Shown: in pieces, positions 11,979 through 23,270 of the stretch
Position numbering within the stretch: the first letter of the stretch is position 1
How the letters are laid out: every line of letters begins with the position of its first letter
Assembly: GCF_958450345.1 (NCBI RefSeq)
Contig: NC_088784.1
Coordinates: 43,648,278-43,712,277, forward strand
Length of the DNA: 64,000 bases
From: Calliphora vicina
Lineage: Eukaryota > Arthropoda > Insecta > Diptera > Calliphoridae
Direction: 5' to 3'
Notes under the pieces: model-generated
What the model was told of the DNA's origin: nothing
The model's database searches: none
Seen by the model: the letters and a program-made list of their open reading frames with translations, nothing else
Position numbers and translations under genes: made by a program

Positions 11979-13129
11979 CACTCTAATAAATTTTCCTGTA
12001 AATTTACACCATTTATAGTAGGTAACTTTTCTCCTACTATAATTGGGGTAAAAATACATGTTCAACAGTAATTCAAATATTTAAACACAAAGTATGTAAA
12101 GTTACAATTGTTTATATTTTTAAAAAATGTTTAGCAACATAGCAATTTTTGTGATTTTACTTACTATGTGTTTAAAAAAACATTTGAAATATGTAATGTT
12201 ACAGTTAAACTGCAAAACGTGTATCTATACATTCAAAATGTTTTATTTGCCTATATATTGAACAAACCATAAGATTCTTATTTCAAGAATTTTAAAGGAC
12301 ATTTTATTGAAATTAAACAAGAACTATACAAATTGGGGATTCGTATTCGGCAGCGGCCATTAATATCGAACTTAAAAAACTATTTTGTACAATTTCTGTA
12401 TTTAACCAGAACTTCTGGGTCTGCAACGTTTTGCTCTGATTAAGGGCTTATTATATTTCACATCATTAGTAGAGGAGCTGTTAAAGAAAAAACATGTGTC
12501 CAGCAATATATTTCTCAGTAATGCAATTGGAATACTGATTTATGGCTTACTTTTAGTTATTTTGTTACCATTTATGAAATGGCCAATGATATTTTATTGC
12601 ACGAAATATTTTATTCTTAGTGTCATCCGTGGACATCTCAATCTTATCTTTTGACCGTTCGCAATTGAAACCAAACCTTCATTTTTTTTAAACATTATTG
12701 CAGAACAGACTCGTCATAGATCTCAGCCATCACAATCATGTATGTATGTATGTAAGCTGTAAATATTAAGCAATTAAATTAGCACCCACATGAGTCCACA
12801 TGATATGTTTACAGCTTTTTATTATTTTAGAAATAAAAATTTGACAAATTCGATATTACTTTATTGAAGTAAGTAAGATTACACACTTTGTATCTAAAAC
12901 ATATACTTTACACAAAATGTATGTAATTATAAATTAAAAATGTTTATTATATTATAAACATGTTTACCAACATTCAAAATACTATATTTTGTATGTACAT
13001 ATATTTGCTGACAAAAATATTCAATTATATTTGATAAGCATATTGTGCCTAAATTTACGCAATTTCTGTAATTTTACATGAAAACTTACATACTTTATAG
13101 CAGTAAATTTACATGCGTTTTTTAGAGTG
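11979..13129. mobile_element. TA-flanked non-autonomous DNA transposon (CACTCTAA ends)
   Basis: TA (11977-11978) precedes CACTCTAATAAATTTTCC; the right end ACATGCGTTTTTTAGAGTG is followed by TA (13130-13131). Subterminal words GTAAATTTAC occur inverted at both ends. The interior of 1,151 bp has no recognisable frame. Partial relatives start at 21541 and end at 20337. TA targets suggest Tc1/mariner mobilisation (inference). Confidence 0.7.
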
Positions 13130-13625
13130 TATGCAACCACAAAATGATTATCCTTTCATAAGAAAAACTATTTTGGAAATAAGTATGTAGCTAAATTCTC
13201 AACATTTTTAAATTTCCTAATATCGCTCATTTCCTGCAACAACGTCATAATACAAAAAAAACAAATTTCGAGTAAATAGCACCATGGCATAGTAAATAAG
13301 TTGTATTAATAACTGACAAAGTTTCAATAATTACTCGCAGGATCGTCATTGAAGCATTTTGTCCTAATTTCATAACCTATTGTCTATTACTAGCAATAAC
13401 GTATTATTTTACTATTGCGTTGCCTTTTATGTGTTCATATTAACCATATTAACGTTTAAACAAGATGTTATCTAATAAAATTGGACCAAAATGTTATTTT
13501 CTTAAAAAATTAAAAAAAAAACATACATATCGGTTTAAAAACTAAAACTGCGTCTGCTGACACTATTTTTATTTGAAAAGACTGGAAAACGCAGTTTTCC
13601 CTAAAACATTTACAGCCGCATTCGT
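13130..13625. other. Spacer with a short hAT-element remnant
   Basis: 13207-13250 resembles the internal CTGCAACAACGTCATAA module of the hAT element at 13670-15907. The rest is AT-rich and unrecognised. Confidence 0.4.
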
Positions 13626-14096
13626 AATAAAAAAAGTAAGAAAGTATTTTCGGTATACTATGTAAATGATAGGGTATTCAATTAATCGGGTTTCTGGTTT
13701 AATCGGTTAATCGAGCAAATAATTAATCGAGGTTTAGATTTAATCGGTTAATTTGAAATTATTCGATTAACCGAATAATTTATATTTTCATTTCAAATTG
13801 AAAATACAACAACGAATTTTGTATACAAAAACATAAAAAATGGCAAATAAGGTATTTGAGATCATTTTTGTAAACATATCGCCTATTTGCTGCAACAACG
13901 TCATTACTCAAAATCCGTGTTTATTGAACTGAGTAATACAAAATAAATATGCGCTGTTCTATAATCTTTCATATAGTTTTATCAGTTTTCAAAAAAAAAA
14001 TATTTTTTGTATGAGGGTGTTTTTTTGTTGTAAACATTGTAAAAATTCATGTTTTCTCGTATATTTGATAAGTAAAAATTTGGGTTAAATACAGGT

Positions 14097-14709
14097 TGTA
14101 ATAAAGTGGATTCACTTTATTATGGGGTTTGAGGGTTTTTAATATTTATTTATTCTGAGTCAAATAAGGCAGTCAATCACCAGTATTTGTCTTCAGATCT
14201 GCTAGTCACAGTAGTCCACAAAGGTCTTCCTGCGTCTTAGCAATTTTGTTTAATTATTAAAACAAATAGAATTTTCTTTAATTTTTAGTCTTTATTTAAT
14301 GACGATCGCTGTTTGAATGACACATACTTGTTATTACAATGAGGTTACTTGATTTTAGTGAAATTACAAAAGTCGTCTAGTATAAAGAATAAACAATTAT
14401 TACAAAAACAAATTAATAGAAATTACAATGAGAGAGAGAGCAAGTGATAATAATTAGTCTCTTTTAGTGATGAACATTAATATTGATTATTGATTATTAC
14501 ATTATTGTGGTTACATCGTTAGGGTGTCCATTATATTAAATAAATCAAGTAATTTTACATAAAATAGGTGATATTAAAATAATCATAATACAAATAATAA
14601 TAACATAAAAAGATTTGTGTAATAACGAATAATGATCAAATATAATAAAACAATATAATAAGGTTTAATGAAAATAAAAATAATTAATTTAACAATTCAG
14701 GCTGTTACA
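14097..14709. mobile_element. Solo LTR (613 bp) inside the hAT element
   Basis: Runs from TGTAATAAAGTGG to GGCTGTTACA (TG...CA ends), with AGGT duplicated on each side (14093-14096, 14710-14713). The sister hAT copy shows the uninterrupted site ATACAGGTTAGAAAG at the matching place. A 4-bp duplication fits a Ty3/gypsy-type LTR; no internal retroelement sequence remains. Confidence 0.82.
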
Positions 14710-15160
14710 AGGTTAGAAAGATATTAAAATCTCCTATTAAATTTCTGAAATCGCATGACTTGTTGAAAATTTATTTAAGAAATAGTAAAATGTCATAAAA
14801 TATTCAAAGAATTATGAATTATGACGTTGTTGCAGCAAATGAGCGATGTGTGAGTTTTTATAGTTTTAGTGAGATCTTAAAGAATATAATTAAAACGATT
14901 TTTTACTTTAGATTTTAAAAAACTTTTCTTGGAAAAAACTCTCTCGCTGATTGTATATTTTGGAGAAATCAAGAATATTCCTTTTTGGATATTGATTAAT
15001 TTAATAGTTTCGTTCAGTTATGATAAAAGACTCATTTCAAAAAAAAAAGTTTCGTCTATACATGTAAATACAAACAAAGTTTCAAATACATGTAAATTAA
15101 ATATGTCAGTTGTTATACATACTCACTAAACATGTTTATTGGATGTTCAAAAAATATCTA

Positions 15161-15703
15161 GAGTAACTTCGGGTATTGTGGACTATGCGTCTAATATGGA
15201 CCAGTATCTTTTTTCAGAAACTATTGAAGGTATATTAACACTGATTTGTCGTACATTTTACAATTTGTTTTAAACGAAAATTGCACATGTGCTTGTATTG
15301 AAATTAATGCGGGTGCTCAACATTTTTTTCGGCCCAAGTAATAAACAAAATTTGGTACAGTTACTTGTTAGAATTTCATGTTTGGTTGTTTTATATAGTT
15401 AAAGTGGACACGTAGTTTTGCATATATTTGATAAGAATTTAAGTACATTTAGATTATTAGGTAAAAATAATTGTTTACCACTGTAGCCCAAGTTCGTGTA
15501 ATGTGGACCACTTAAATTACTTGAATATGAACAATATTTTCTCATACATTTTTTATCTTTTGACGGAACAAATTTTCAACAGCAAAAACAATTAGAGAAT
15601 ACATTAGCTAATTTATTGCTTCACAACTTTTTTAATATCCATATATATTGTGACCAAAATTTAGAAAAAACAAAACGGTAGTCCACATTACCCGAAGTTA
15701 CTC
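15161..15703. mobile_element. MITE (543 bp), TA target, inside the hAT element
   Basis: Ends are GAGTAACTTCGGGTATTGTG and the inverse CCACATTACCCGAAGTTACTC, each next to TA. The sister hAT copy has a single TA at this place (AATATCTAATTTT), proving the insertion and the TA duplication. The open frame at 15621-15809 crosses its edge and is not a gene. Confidence 0.88.
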
Positions 15704-16079
15704 TAATTTTAATTTGAAATTTGTATTTGAATTGAAATGAAAAAATAAATACAAAAAAAAATTTAAGGTGCAAAAAAAAAGGAATTTCGGTTAATCGGTT
15801 AATCGACACAAATTAATCGGTTTATTTATTATTTGAAAATCGGCCATTTCAAATTATTCGAACAGTTAACCGTCCAAAATAAATCGGTTAATCGATTGAA
15901 TACCCTAGTAAATGAGCAAAAACTTTTTTCTTTTAAAATTTCAATAATTTATATTCGTGAGTGAATTTCGGAAGTGGGCCTTATATGGGAGCTATGACTA
16001 ATTATAAACCTATCATGATAAAATTTGGTGAAATAAATTCCGTATTTACAATACTAATTTGAATCAAAATTTGTGTAAA

Positions 16080-16425
16080 TACCTAATTTGATTTCCGGGT
16101 ATCATAATTTTGGTTAGTGATAGAAAGGAAATATTGGTGCCGGTTTGCATAGCTTAAAATGACTCTTCATCGTGCATGTTGAAAAAACCTAAAATTCTTT
16201 TTTTTTAAATTGAGATTTTTGGAACTTTTTTAAAGATTCAAAAAATGTCAATTGTATTAATTGACTGGTGTAATCATATTTGCAATTTATTCAACCGTTT
16301 TTGCATCTTTAGGTGCATTGAACCACCAAGAAGTGAAAACTTTCAAAAAACAAAGACGGCATTATTTTTTAAAAAAATGATGATACCGGAAAACAAATGA
16401 AGTCACAAACAAACTCTAAGCTACA
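16080..16425. mobile_element. MITE with TTTCCGGGTATCAT-type ends (approximate limits)
   Basis: The left part reads GATTTCCGGGTATCATAATT and the right part, inverted, CATTTGTTTTCCGGTATCAT. It interrupts mini-me-like family II relative to the 56779 copy. Related pieces lie at 37545 and 37795 (inverted) and at 38645. Exact ends are uncertain. Confidence 0.5.
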
Positions 16426-16726
16426 TATATAAATTAAACATTTATGACTGATAAAGTGCAATTTCGGGAAGACATTTGTATGGGGGCTAGATGAAATAAT
16501 GGACTGTTTCAATTGTCTTGGTCCTTGGGCCGAAAAAATTATATGTACCAAATTTGATCGAAATGTAGGGTATAAATAAGTATGAAAAATTAGTGTAAGC
16601 ATTTTTCTAATGACAATTTGCATACAAAAAAGTTACGCTTTGCCAATTTTCGTTCCTTATATAACGGGTTTTAATTAATTAAATTAAAAGCGAACCTTTT
16701 ACTTTTAACTTTTTATGGTTACATAT

Positions 16727-16829
16727 ATGTTGACACCTCGTAACTAAAATGTTTTCCCAAATGTGATCCAGCTTCATTCAGCGTTTTATCTCAACTTGGA
16801 ACAAACTGTTAGTTACGAGGTGTCAACAT
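16727..16829. mobile_element. 103-bp palindromic MITE
   Basis: ATGTTGACACCTCGTAACTA at the left is repeated inverted at the right (TAGTTACGAGGTGTCAACAT) around a ~55-bp loop. It is too short to encode anything. Confidence 0.75.
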
Positions 16830-18143
16830 GAGACCAACGATATATAACATAATTTTATATTTAATACACCAATAAAAAAATAAATTACGAATGAAAAATG
16901 TACGCCGAATATATTAAAAAAAAACAACATAAATTATTTTATTGTCAAATGTTGAGGTCAAAAATGTGAACAATATGTGAACAAGTGCAATTGGACACAA
17001 TGACTGTTAAATGTATTTTTTTTAGTTTGGTTTTTTTTTGCAACATTCATTCTCGTTGATCTCTAGCGCAATCTTAAATTTAAATACGTATTAAAAAAAA
17101 ATACAATAAAATCAGTATATATCGGCCGATTGATCTTGTCGTCGATTTATTGATTGAGGTCTCAGGTGTAATCGATAAGAATTTTAGTGTTTTTGTTTGT
17201 TAAAGCAGTTTCTTTTTTGTATTTCATTTTCTTGCTGCTGCTACAGTTTCTGTTTATCTCGTTAGCGAACTAAACAAAGAACCCACATTTCCCCCTAAAC
17301 CCCCAGTCGGGCCCACAAACCAACACGTTTTTGCCTTTTTTACCTCATACGTATCGGTTGGTTATATGTTTATTGTATTCTCATCTCCTTCTGCCTGTAC
17401 GGACCGTTGCAGAACAAACACAGTAAGTATTTTGTGGTTTGATCTTGGCAAAGTTATAGAGTTGCTGCTGTGTCATGTTGGCAGTGTTACACTTTTTTTG
17501 TTTTCTATTTGCGGACATTAGAAAAGGCTCTCCAAGCAACACAGTAGCTGCAGTTAAAGCACCAGCTAGTTAATCTAACAACAGATTCTAACTATGTGTA
17601 TTATTTTTTTTTATAATTTTTACATAAATGCATTCGTACAAACATATGGTATATACATTAGAGTGCTTCGCAGAAATATCGCTTTATCCTATATTTTTTA
17701 TAATTTCATTACTCGGTAATCATAACTTTTTTATACCCACCATTTATAGGAACATGAAATACTGCTCTCGGGGACATCCAAATTTAGATCCTACTAACAA
17801 AAAAATTGTCTTTAGATATTACAAAGATATATTCACACCTATTAAGAAACTTTAGTGATGTTTAAATAATGAAAGCAAGCTTCACAAGCTAGAAAAAAGG
17901 TCTGAAGACTACTTCCAGAGTCAGGTGTAAAGCTCTTTGAACTGTGCAGAGTTGCGATGCAGAGGTATGGCCAAACTTGTGCAGATGCTGTATTATCGAC
18001 GGAAGAAGAGGAGATCTAAAAACGACTATCATAAAATCTGTAGAATCCATGAGTATATCCATTATGGATGAAATAATGGAAAACATGGGTTTGAGAGCCA
18101 GAAGATGCTCCAACAGAGCCAGAAGTGTATATTATAAGATGAA
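16830..18143. other. Non-coding DNA; weak unidentified frames near 17940
   Basis: 17150-17600 looks like single-copy fly non-coding DNA with CTGCTGCTACAG-type words. 17655 shows ATTAGAGTGCTTC, similar to the outer end of the palindrome at 49936. 17944-18156 has a 70-aa frame (IMDEIMENMGLRARRCSNRA) of element-like composition that I do not recognise; it may be upstream Bel/Pao sequence but that is only proximity. Confidence 0.35.
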
Positions 18144-18407
18144 GTGTATATTATAAAATGTCACCAAGAATTCCAATTACAAGAGGAGATTGCCGAATTA
18201 AGAAAAACTGTTGCAGTAAATAGAAATAGCAGAATATCCAGTTTGTTTCCATTTATAGGTCAGAATATAATTATTCATGTCGGAAGATTGCAAAATTCAA
18301 ATTTACCATTTAATCAACAACATCCAATTATATTGCGAAAATCTCATCTGGCATCTTTACTCATAGAAAATGCGCATATTTCAACATTACATGGTGGTTA
18401 TAGGTAA
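18144..18407 (+). pseudogene. Bel/Pao retrotransposon Pol fragment
   Basis: The 87-aa frame contains SRISSLFPFIGQ, IIIHVGRLQNSNLPFNQQHP and IILRKSHLASLLIENAHIST, then LHGG. This is the Bel/Pao pattern between RNase H and integrase: SL.PF.D..GLLRVGGRL, HPIILPK.H....LI...H...LHGG. The normal RVGGRL is changed to HVGRL. The frame stops after HGGYR, before the integrase core, and no LTR pair was found. It is an isolated scrap next to a Tc1-type relic on the other strand. Confidence 0.78.
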
Positions 18408-18692
18408 TTCATTAAGCTTTAAAAAATATATAACTGTAGGTTTATGTGTCTTTATTGCGAATAAATTTTCTCGCGTTTCTTCTTATGCCTCCCATTAATA
18501 GCTGCACAACTTTTTTTCCCATTTCTACCGTTATTCCAGCATATTTATTCCACTTTGTTCTCATCAAAATCTGGTTATTTACTGCACCTGCACTCTTTTT
18601 CAATTTACGTGTAACAATTGCCCAATATATCTCGATTGGACGAAGATTTGGGCAATTTGTTTAATTGATGTGTTTTGGTATTACATCAATAT

Positions 18693-19288
18693 TGTTACGA
18701 AATTGTACTTGAATTCAAATATAACGATTTTAACGACTGATTTAAAAGTAGCATAATGCTTTCAAATAGCAGTGCTGTAATAGCAAACTATAACACATCT
18801 GTGGGCATTATTAACATTGAATAAAAGCTTTCAGTTGACCATTGATCGTAAGTCTGGCAACGCTGTTTGCTGCGACCGTATATTCGAATTTTCAGTTAAA
18901 GAACATTGTAGAAAGTACACCACAGATGGCGTATGTATTAGAAAGCTCTAGACAGTTAAAGAGCAATCTCAGATGGCAGTGTTATAAATAGTGGCAGAGG
19001 TTGCAGTCGTTAGTGAGTTTATCAGAGACGCTTTTCGAATAAACATCAACTGAGTGCCTTAAAGAGTGTTGTGTTTTTCAAGTGAATTCGTGTACATTAT
19101 AAATTGTGTCTGTATTTCTGAGAATTTATAACCGTGTATAAAATAAAACATTGAGTGACTATTTAATTCTGTTGTTGTACATTTTAAATAAATAATGATT
19201 TGTCACAAACGGCTTTTATTTGCAATCAAAAGTATCCGGTTTATTTAAAGGAAATCAACCAACGTTTTGAAAAGGTTAAAACGTAACA
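18693..19288 (+). mobile_element. Solo LTR (596 bp), gypsy-like
   Basis: Starts TGTTACGAAATTG and ends AAAACGTAACA, with ATAT duplicated at each side (18689-18692, 19289-19292). The TGTTAC/GTAACA ends and a 4-bp duplication fit Ty3/gypsy elements. A TATA box (TATAAATA, 18983-18990) and downstream AATAAA signals near 19143 and 19188 indicate plus orientation. Because it splits a transposase relic whose reading resumes on both sides, its limits are secure. Confidence 0.85.
18983..18990 (+). promoter_or_regulatory. TATA box of the solo LTR
   Basis: TATAAATA lies in the middle of the LTR, about 200 bp upstream of AATAAA signals, as expected for the U3/R border. Activity is untested. Confidence 0.5.
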
Positions 19289-19804
19289 ATATTATTCTCA
19301 TTATACCACTTCATAGTAGTATTTGAGTAATGACAACTTGGCAAAACTTTGTATCAGATGTGTGATGTCTTATAAATGACAGCAAACGCTTTTCCAAACT
19401 CTCTTTTTATATATAATTCTGAAAATTCTTTAAAAACATGTCTGAAAAGCTTGACTCTTCAAACCCCAGCTGCGGATTGTCTGCAAAATTTATATTTTTG
19501 TTCAATTTTTCATATTCATATGTAAAGGCCACACAACCTCGATTTGCAGAGACGTAAAATTTTTGATATAATATCTGAGAAAATCTGATTTTGGCTATCT
19601 TATAACATTCCTATCCCCTTTAAGACGCTTTTTTGGAAGAAGGGGTGTCAGTTCTGATAAATAGTTTATCCTTTGAAATTTTAAAGCGAATTTAATTGGA
19701 CGTCGGACCCAATAAAGAAAAACTGAGTAACACACACAAAGTGTGTAATCTTACTTTAAACGTGTAATATACAAATTGTCAACAGTTTATACCTCAAATA
19801 ACTA

Positions 19805-20154
19805 CACAGAAAAAACTATATTTCAATTCAAACATTTATCACATATTGAACTGGTTTCAATTATTTCATAATTGAATCAAGTATTCATGTGCTCAAAAAC
19901 AAAATTTTCTTAAATTTTTTATTGAATTTTGAGTTTTGAATTTGATCATTTTGACAATTGAATATACAATTTTCGTTATTGGTTGAACTTCAAATACAAA
20001 AATTACCTATTCAATAATTTTAGAAAATAGAAAATATCAGAAAATTTTGGGTTTGATCACATGAATACTTGATTCAATTATGAAATAATTGAAACCAGTT
20101 CAATATGTGACAAATATTTGAATTGAAACGGTTTAAGAAATAATTTTTTCTGTG
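19805..20154. mobile_element. 350-bp MITE with ~100-bp inverted repeats, TA target
   Basis: TA at 19803-19804 precedes CACAGAAAAAACTA; the inverse end TTTTTTCTGTG is followed by TA (20155-20156). The arms share ACATATTGAACTGGTTTCAA and TATTTCATAATTGAATCAAG inverted. It sits inside degraded sequence related to the CACTCTAA element. Confidence 0.85.
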
Positions 20155-22105
20155 TATATACTACATTAGTAAAACATTTATTATTAATAAATGGTGCAAA
20201 AATCTAATACATATTGTGAAAAATTAAATTGTGAGGAAAAAATGTAAGTTGAAGACGTTGAATTATCAAAATGATGGTAATATAAATGGAGATAATTTTC
20301 ATTAAATTTTATTAGAGTGTGGGTATATAATAAATATTATTCGAGATTGTTTCTATTAACGAGTATCTAATTTTAGAGGTATGTATCACAGAAATGTAAA
20401 AATTGATCCGAAATATTTGATAATCATTTAAATACATTCAAATCTTCATATCCTATAGGAGCACATTAACAAAATCTTTTGGTTTTATCGAATCGAATCG
20501 AGGCGCTCCAATGTACATATGCATGTAGGTAGATACATAATGTACAATTACCGAAGCTCCATATCCATATAGTAACTAAACGACCAAACATTAATGCTAA
20601 CATATGACATTGTACATGACATTATCCAATCTAGTTGATCTTGTTAAATTAAAGAGATGCATAAATTTCGTAACCACTGACAGATAGATACTAACAAAAA
20701 AATAGCAATAACAAGAACAAAAATGAACATTGATTTTCTATGGTAATAAATGTAATCTATCAACTAAATATCAAAAAGAATCTAAACAAAATAACATTCG
20801 AATCGTTCAGCCTTGTTTTTGAATTCACTGTTGTATTTTTAAATTTAGAATATTTGTACATACAGATGAATATATTTAATAAGAAGCTACATTAATACTT
20901 ACATAGATGGTAAACGAATTAAAACAATATGTAATTTAAATTAAAAGGAAAAGGATAAAAATTGGTCTTTTAACTGTATGGTACTAGAGCCCAACAATAC
21001 TGTATGACCGAAAAGAAGTTAGGATAGAATATGTAAACGTTATTACAGATCATTAAGATGTCTCCGACTACTTCAATATGAATTTCTAATTAAACTTATC
21101 GCAAAACAAATGTGTCACTGTTTGGTGCGGATTTTAGGGCTGGAGGTATAATTGGCTCATCATTTGATCATTGGATCATACTTCTGGTCATGGTCCTACA
21201 AAATTTAACAGAAGAGTGCGTATGTGCATTCAAAGCTGTGCAATCCTGTGTACTTTATGATTCCATAATAAAATCTATGCTCTACTTAATTTTAATGTAA
21301 ATTAACTCCATTTATATATATCTCGTACTATATTTAGGGGAAAAATGCAAGTTCCGTGTAAATTCAAATATTTATATACATTGTATATAAAGAAATATAC
21401 AAAATATGTAATTTTAGTAGTTAAAAAATCATTCAAAATGTATAAAATTACAATTAAACTATTCAAATCTACACGCTAGATATGTTTTAAGCTACGTTTA
21501 AAATGATGGAGTAGAGTAGTCCACTCAACAGCAAACTACACTCTAAAAAATGCATGTAAAATTACTCCTACAAATTGTGTAAGTTTCCATGTAAAATTAC
21601 AGAAAATGAGTAAATTTAGGCAGAATGTGTTTATCGAAATGAATTACTAACGTATTTCTGTAAGAATACATTATAAATTAAGCATATTGAATGTTGATAA
21701 ACATGTTTAAAGTATTTAAACACAAACCCCCGTATTCATAAAAATTTAAAAAGTGTTTTAAAGCAAAATTTCCATAAAAAATTTGATTTTAAAAAGTTGT
21801 TTAAATTTAAAATTTGATTATGAATACGGCCGAAAGTGTGTAATCATACTTGTTCAAACGAGTTAAAAAAAACAAACTTTTACATAATTTTTAACCAAAA
21901 CAAATTTACTTAAATTTTCAAATAAAAATCGTTGTCTATTGGATCTGAAAACATTTTTAAACATAGAAAATGTTCTTTCGACATCAACTGATGTTACAGG
22001 AGCAAATTTAAAAGACAATATTTCTTTAACACTTAAGTTTGAATTAGAACTAAAATTTGATATTTAGATGGAGCTATTATTAAAATAGTGCTTATTTTAT
22101 ATTAA
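20155..22105. other. AT-rich spacer with element scraps
   Basis: 20337 carries an inverted CACTCTAA end; 21541 carries another (CACTCTAAAAAATGCATG) without a matching partner. The rest, including the frame at 21112-21300, shows no recognisable gene. Confidence 0.4.
21730..21829. mobile_element. 100-bp palindromic MITE
   Basis: CCGTATTCATAA and its inverse TTATGAATACGG enclose an AT-rich, partly self-complementary interior. No clear target duplication. Confidence 0.6.
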
Positions 22106-22255
22106 AACAAGTAAGAGAGCTATATTCGGCTGTGCCGAATCTTATATACCCTTCACCAAATTATACTTCAAAATAAAAAATTTAAAAAAAAATTTTTTGT
22201 TTTTTAAATTTTTTTTTTTTGGTGAAAAGCCATCTATTTTTTAATTTTGAATTTT
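22106..22255 (+). mobile_element. mini-me-like repeat, truncated left end
   Basis: AACAAGTAAGAGAGC, TTCGGCTGTGCCGAA and TATACCCTTCACC mark the 5' end, but the copy stops in the poly-A/T segment, short of the core. The ~300 bp that follow (to 22559) are rich in AAATATGC words and otherwise unrecognised. Confidence 0.7.
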
Positions 22256-22559
22256 AAACAAAGGAAGTAAAAACCTGTAACACAACAGCAAAAAATAAGT
22301 AAGACAAAATTTGTTTTTGATAATCTCAAAATATGCTATTAAACAGTAAAATATGCTCTAAAAACGCAAAATATGACATAAATATGCTCTTAAAACAAAT
22401 ATATGCAAAAATATGTATTTAAGGGTAAAATATGCAAAAATATGCACTAACAAATCGATGCCAAAATTCTTAAATAGTTCTGAAACGTGTAAATATTTTA
22501 TCCATGTGCTCATTAGACTCACCAGAAAAAACATGCATTTGCATATTTTGGTTTCCCTG

Positions 22560-23270
22560 CTTATTACCTATTGTTCTTAGCAAAATGTGTCCCAAATAGT
22601 TTAGATAGCTATTTATGCAATCTTTCGAAAAAAAAATTAAAAAAATTTAATAAAATATTTTTGATTTTTTTTTAAATCAAAAATATTTTTGACTTTTTTT
22701 TTCAAAATGGGCCCTTTTTATTTTTTTTTTATTTTTTTTAAGAAAGCTTAGGTCTTTTCCTAAGCGACCTATATGGTCGCTTAGTGGGATGCGAGTGGGA
22801 TATCTATCAAAAAAAATATTTTGTAACTCAAGATTTAAAATTTTTGAATTTTTTTGCAAAATCAAAAACTTTGTTGACTTTTTTAAAAAAATGGACCCAT
22901 TTTTTAATTTTTTTTTTGCTCAGAAAAAAGCTTATGTGTTTTCCTTTAACACCCTTTTTGTCGCTTAGTGGGATGCGAGTGGGATATCTATAAAAAAAAT
23001 GTTTTGTAACTCAAGACATACAATTTTTTACTTTTTTTTGAAAAATCAAAAACCTTTTTGACTTTTTTTTTCCAAAATGGACTCTTTTTTTATTAATTTT
23101 TTTTTTCTCAAAAGAAAGCTTAGGTCTTTTCCTTTAAAACCTTTTTGGTCGCTTAGTGGGATGCGAGTGGGATATCTATCAAAATAAATGTTTTGTAACT
23201 CAAGACAAATGTTTTTAAATTGATTTTTTTCATATTTGTGTGTAAGTGTTTCTAAAACCTTAAAAATAAA
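22560..23270. repeat. Left terminal inverted repeat with three subterminal units
   Basis: Tandem units of about 185 bp carry the core GTCGCTTAGTGGGATGCGAG followed by TGGGATATCTAT near 22780, 22963 and 23150, separated by poly-A/T. The outermost core includes a small palindrome, AAGCGACCTATATGGTCGCTT. The frames at 22677-23387 arise from this low-complexity sequence. Confidence 0.9.

Larger units (their letters stand above)
13670..15907. mobile_element. hAT-type non-autonomous element, copy 1, with two insertions
   Basis: Begins TAGGGTATTCAATTAATCGG and ends CGATTGAATACCCTA, flanked by the 8-bp direct repeat GTAAATGA (13662-13669 and 15908-15915). An 8-bp duplication is the hAT signature. 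The sister copy 28827-29924 lies in the opposite orientation with its own 8-bp repeat. Inside are AATCGGTT-rich ends and an internal inverted pair (TGCTGCAACAACGTCAT / ATGACGTTGTTGCAGCA). A 613-bp solo LTR and a 543-bp MITE account for the extra length. No transposase gene is present. Confidence 0.85.
13626..16590 (+). mobile_element. mini-me-like family II, degraded host of nested insertions
   Basis: Flanking pieces match the better copy at 56779-57490: an AAGTAAGAAAGTAT start, the GGGAGCTATGACTAATTATA block at about 15985, and the GGTCCTTGGGCCGAAAAAAT block at about 16530. The copy is split by the hAT element (13670-15907) and by a MITE (about 16080-16425). It lacks the microsatellite end. 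Confidence 0.65.
18430..19640 (-). pseudogene. Tc1/mariner-type transposase relic split by a solo LTR
   Basis: Reading the minus strand and skipping 18693-19288 gives, across frames, KECLEKRLLSFIRHHTSDTK-like sequence, LASCHYSNTTMKWY-like sequence, NENNIDVIPKHIN, NCPNLRPIEIYWAIVTRKLK and LLMGGIRRKREK. This is the C-terminal catalytic half of a Tc1/mariner-superfamily transposase; the acidic catalytic residue is the E of RPIE. The LTR separates NENN from IDVIPKH. Stops and frameshifts abound and the DNA-binding domain is missing. Confidence 0.78.

Noticed and set aside
17944..18156. 70-aa frame with IMDEIMENMGLRARRCSNRA
   Set aside because: It looks faintly protein-like but I recognise no family and there is no intact context, so no function is claimed.
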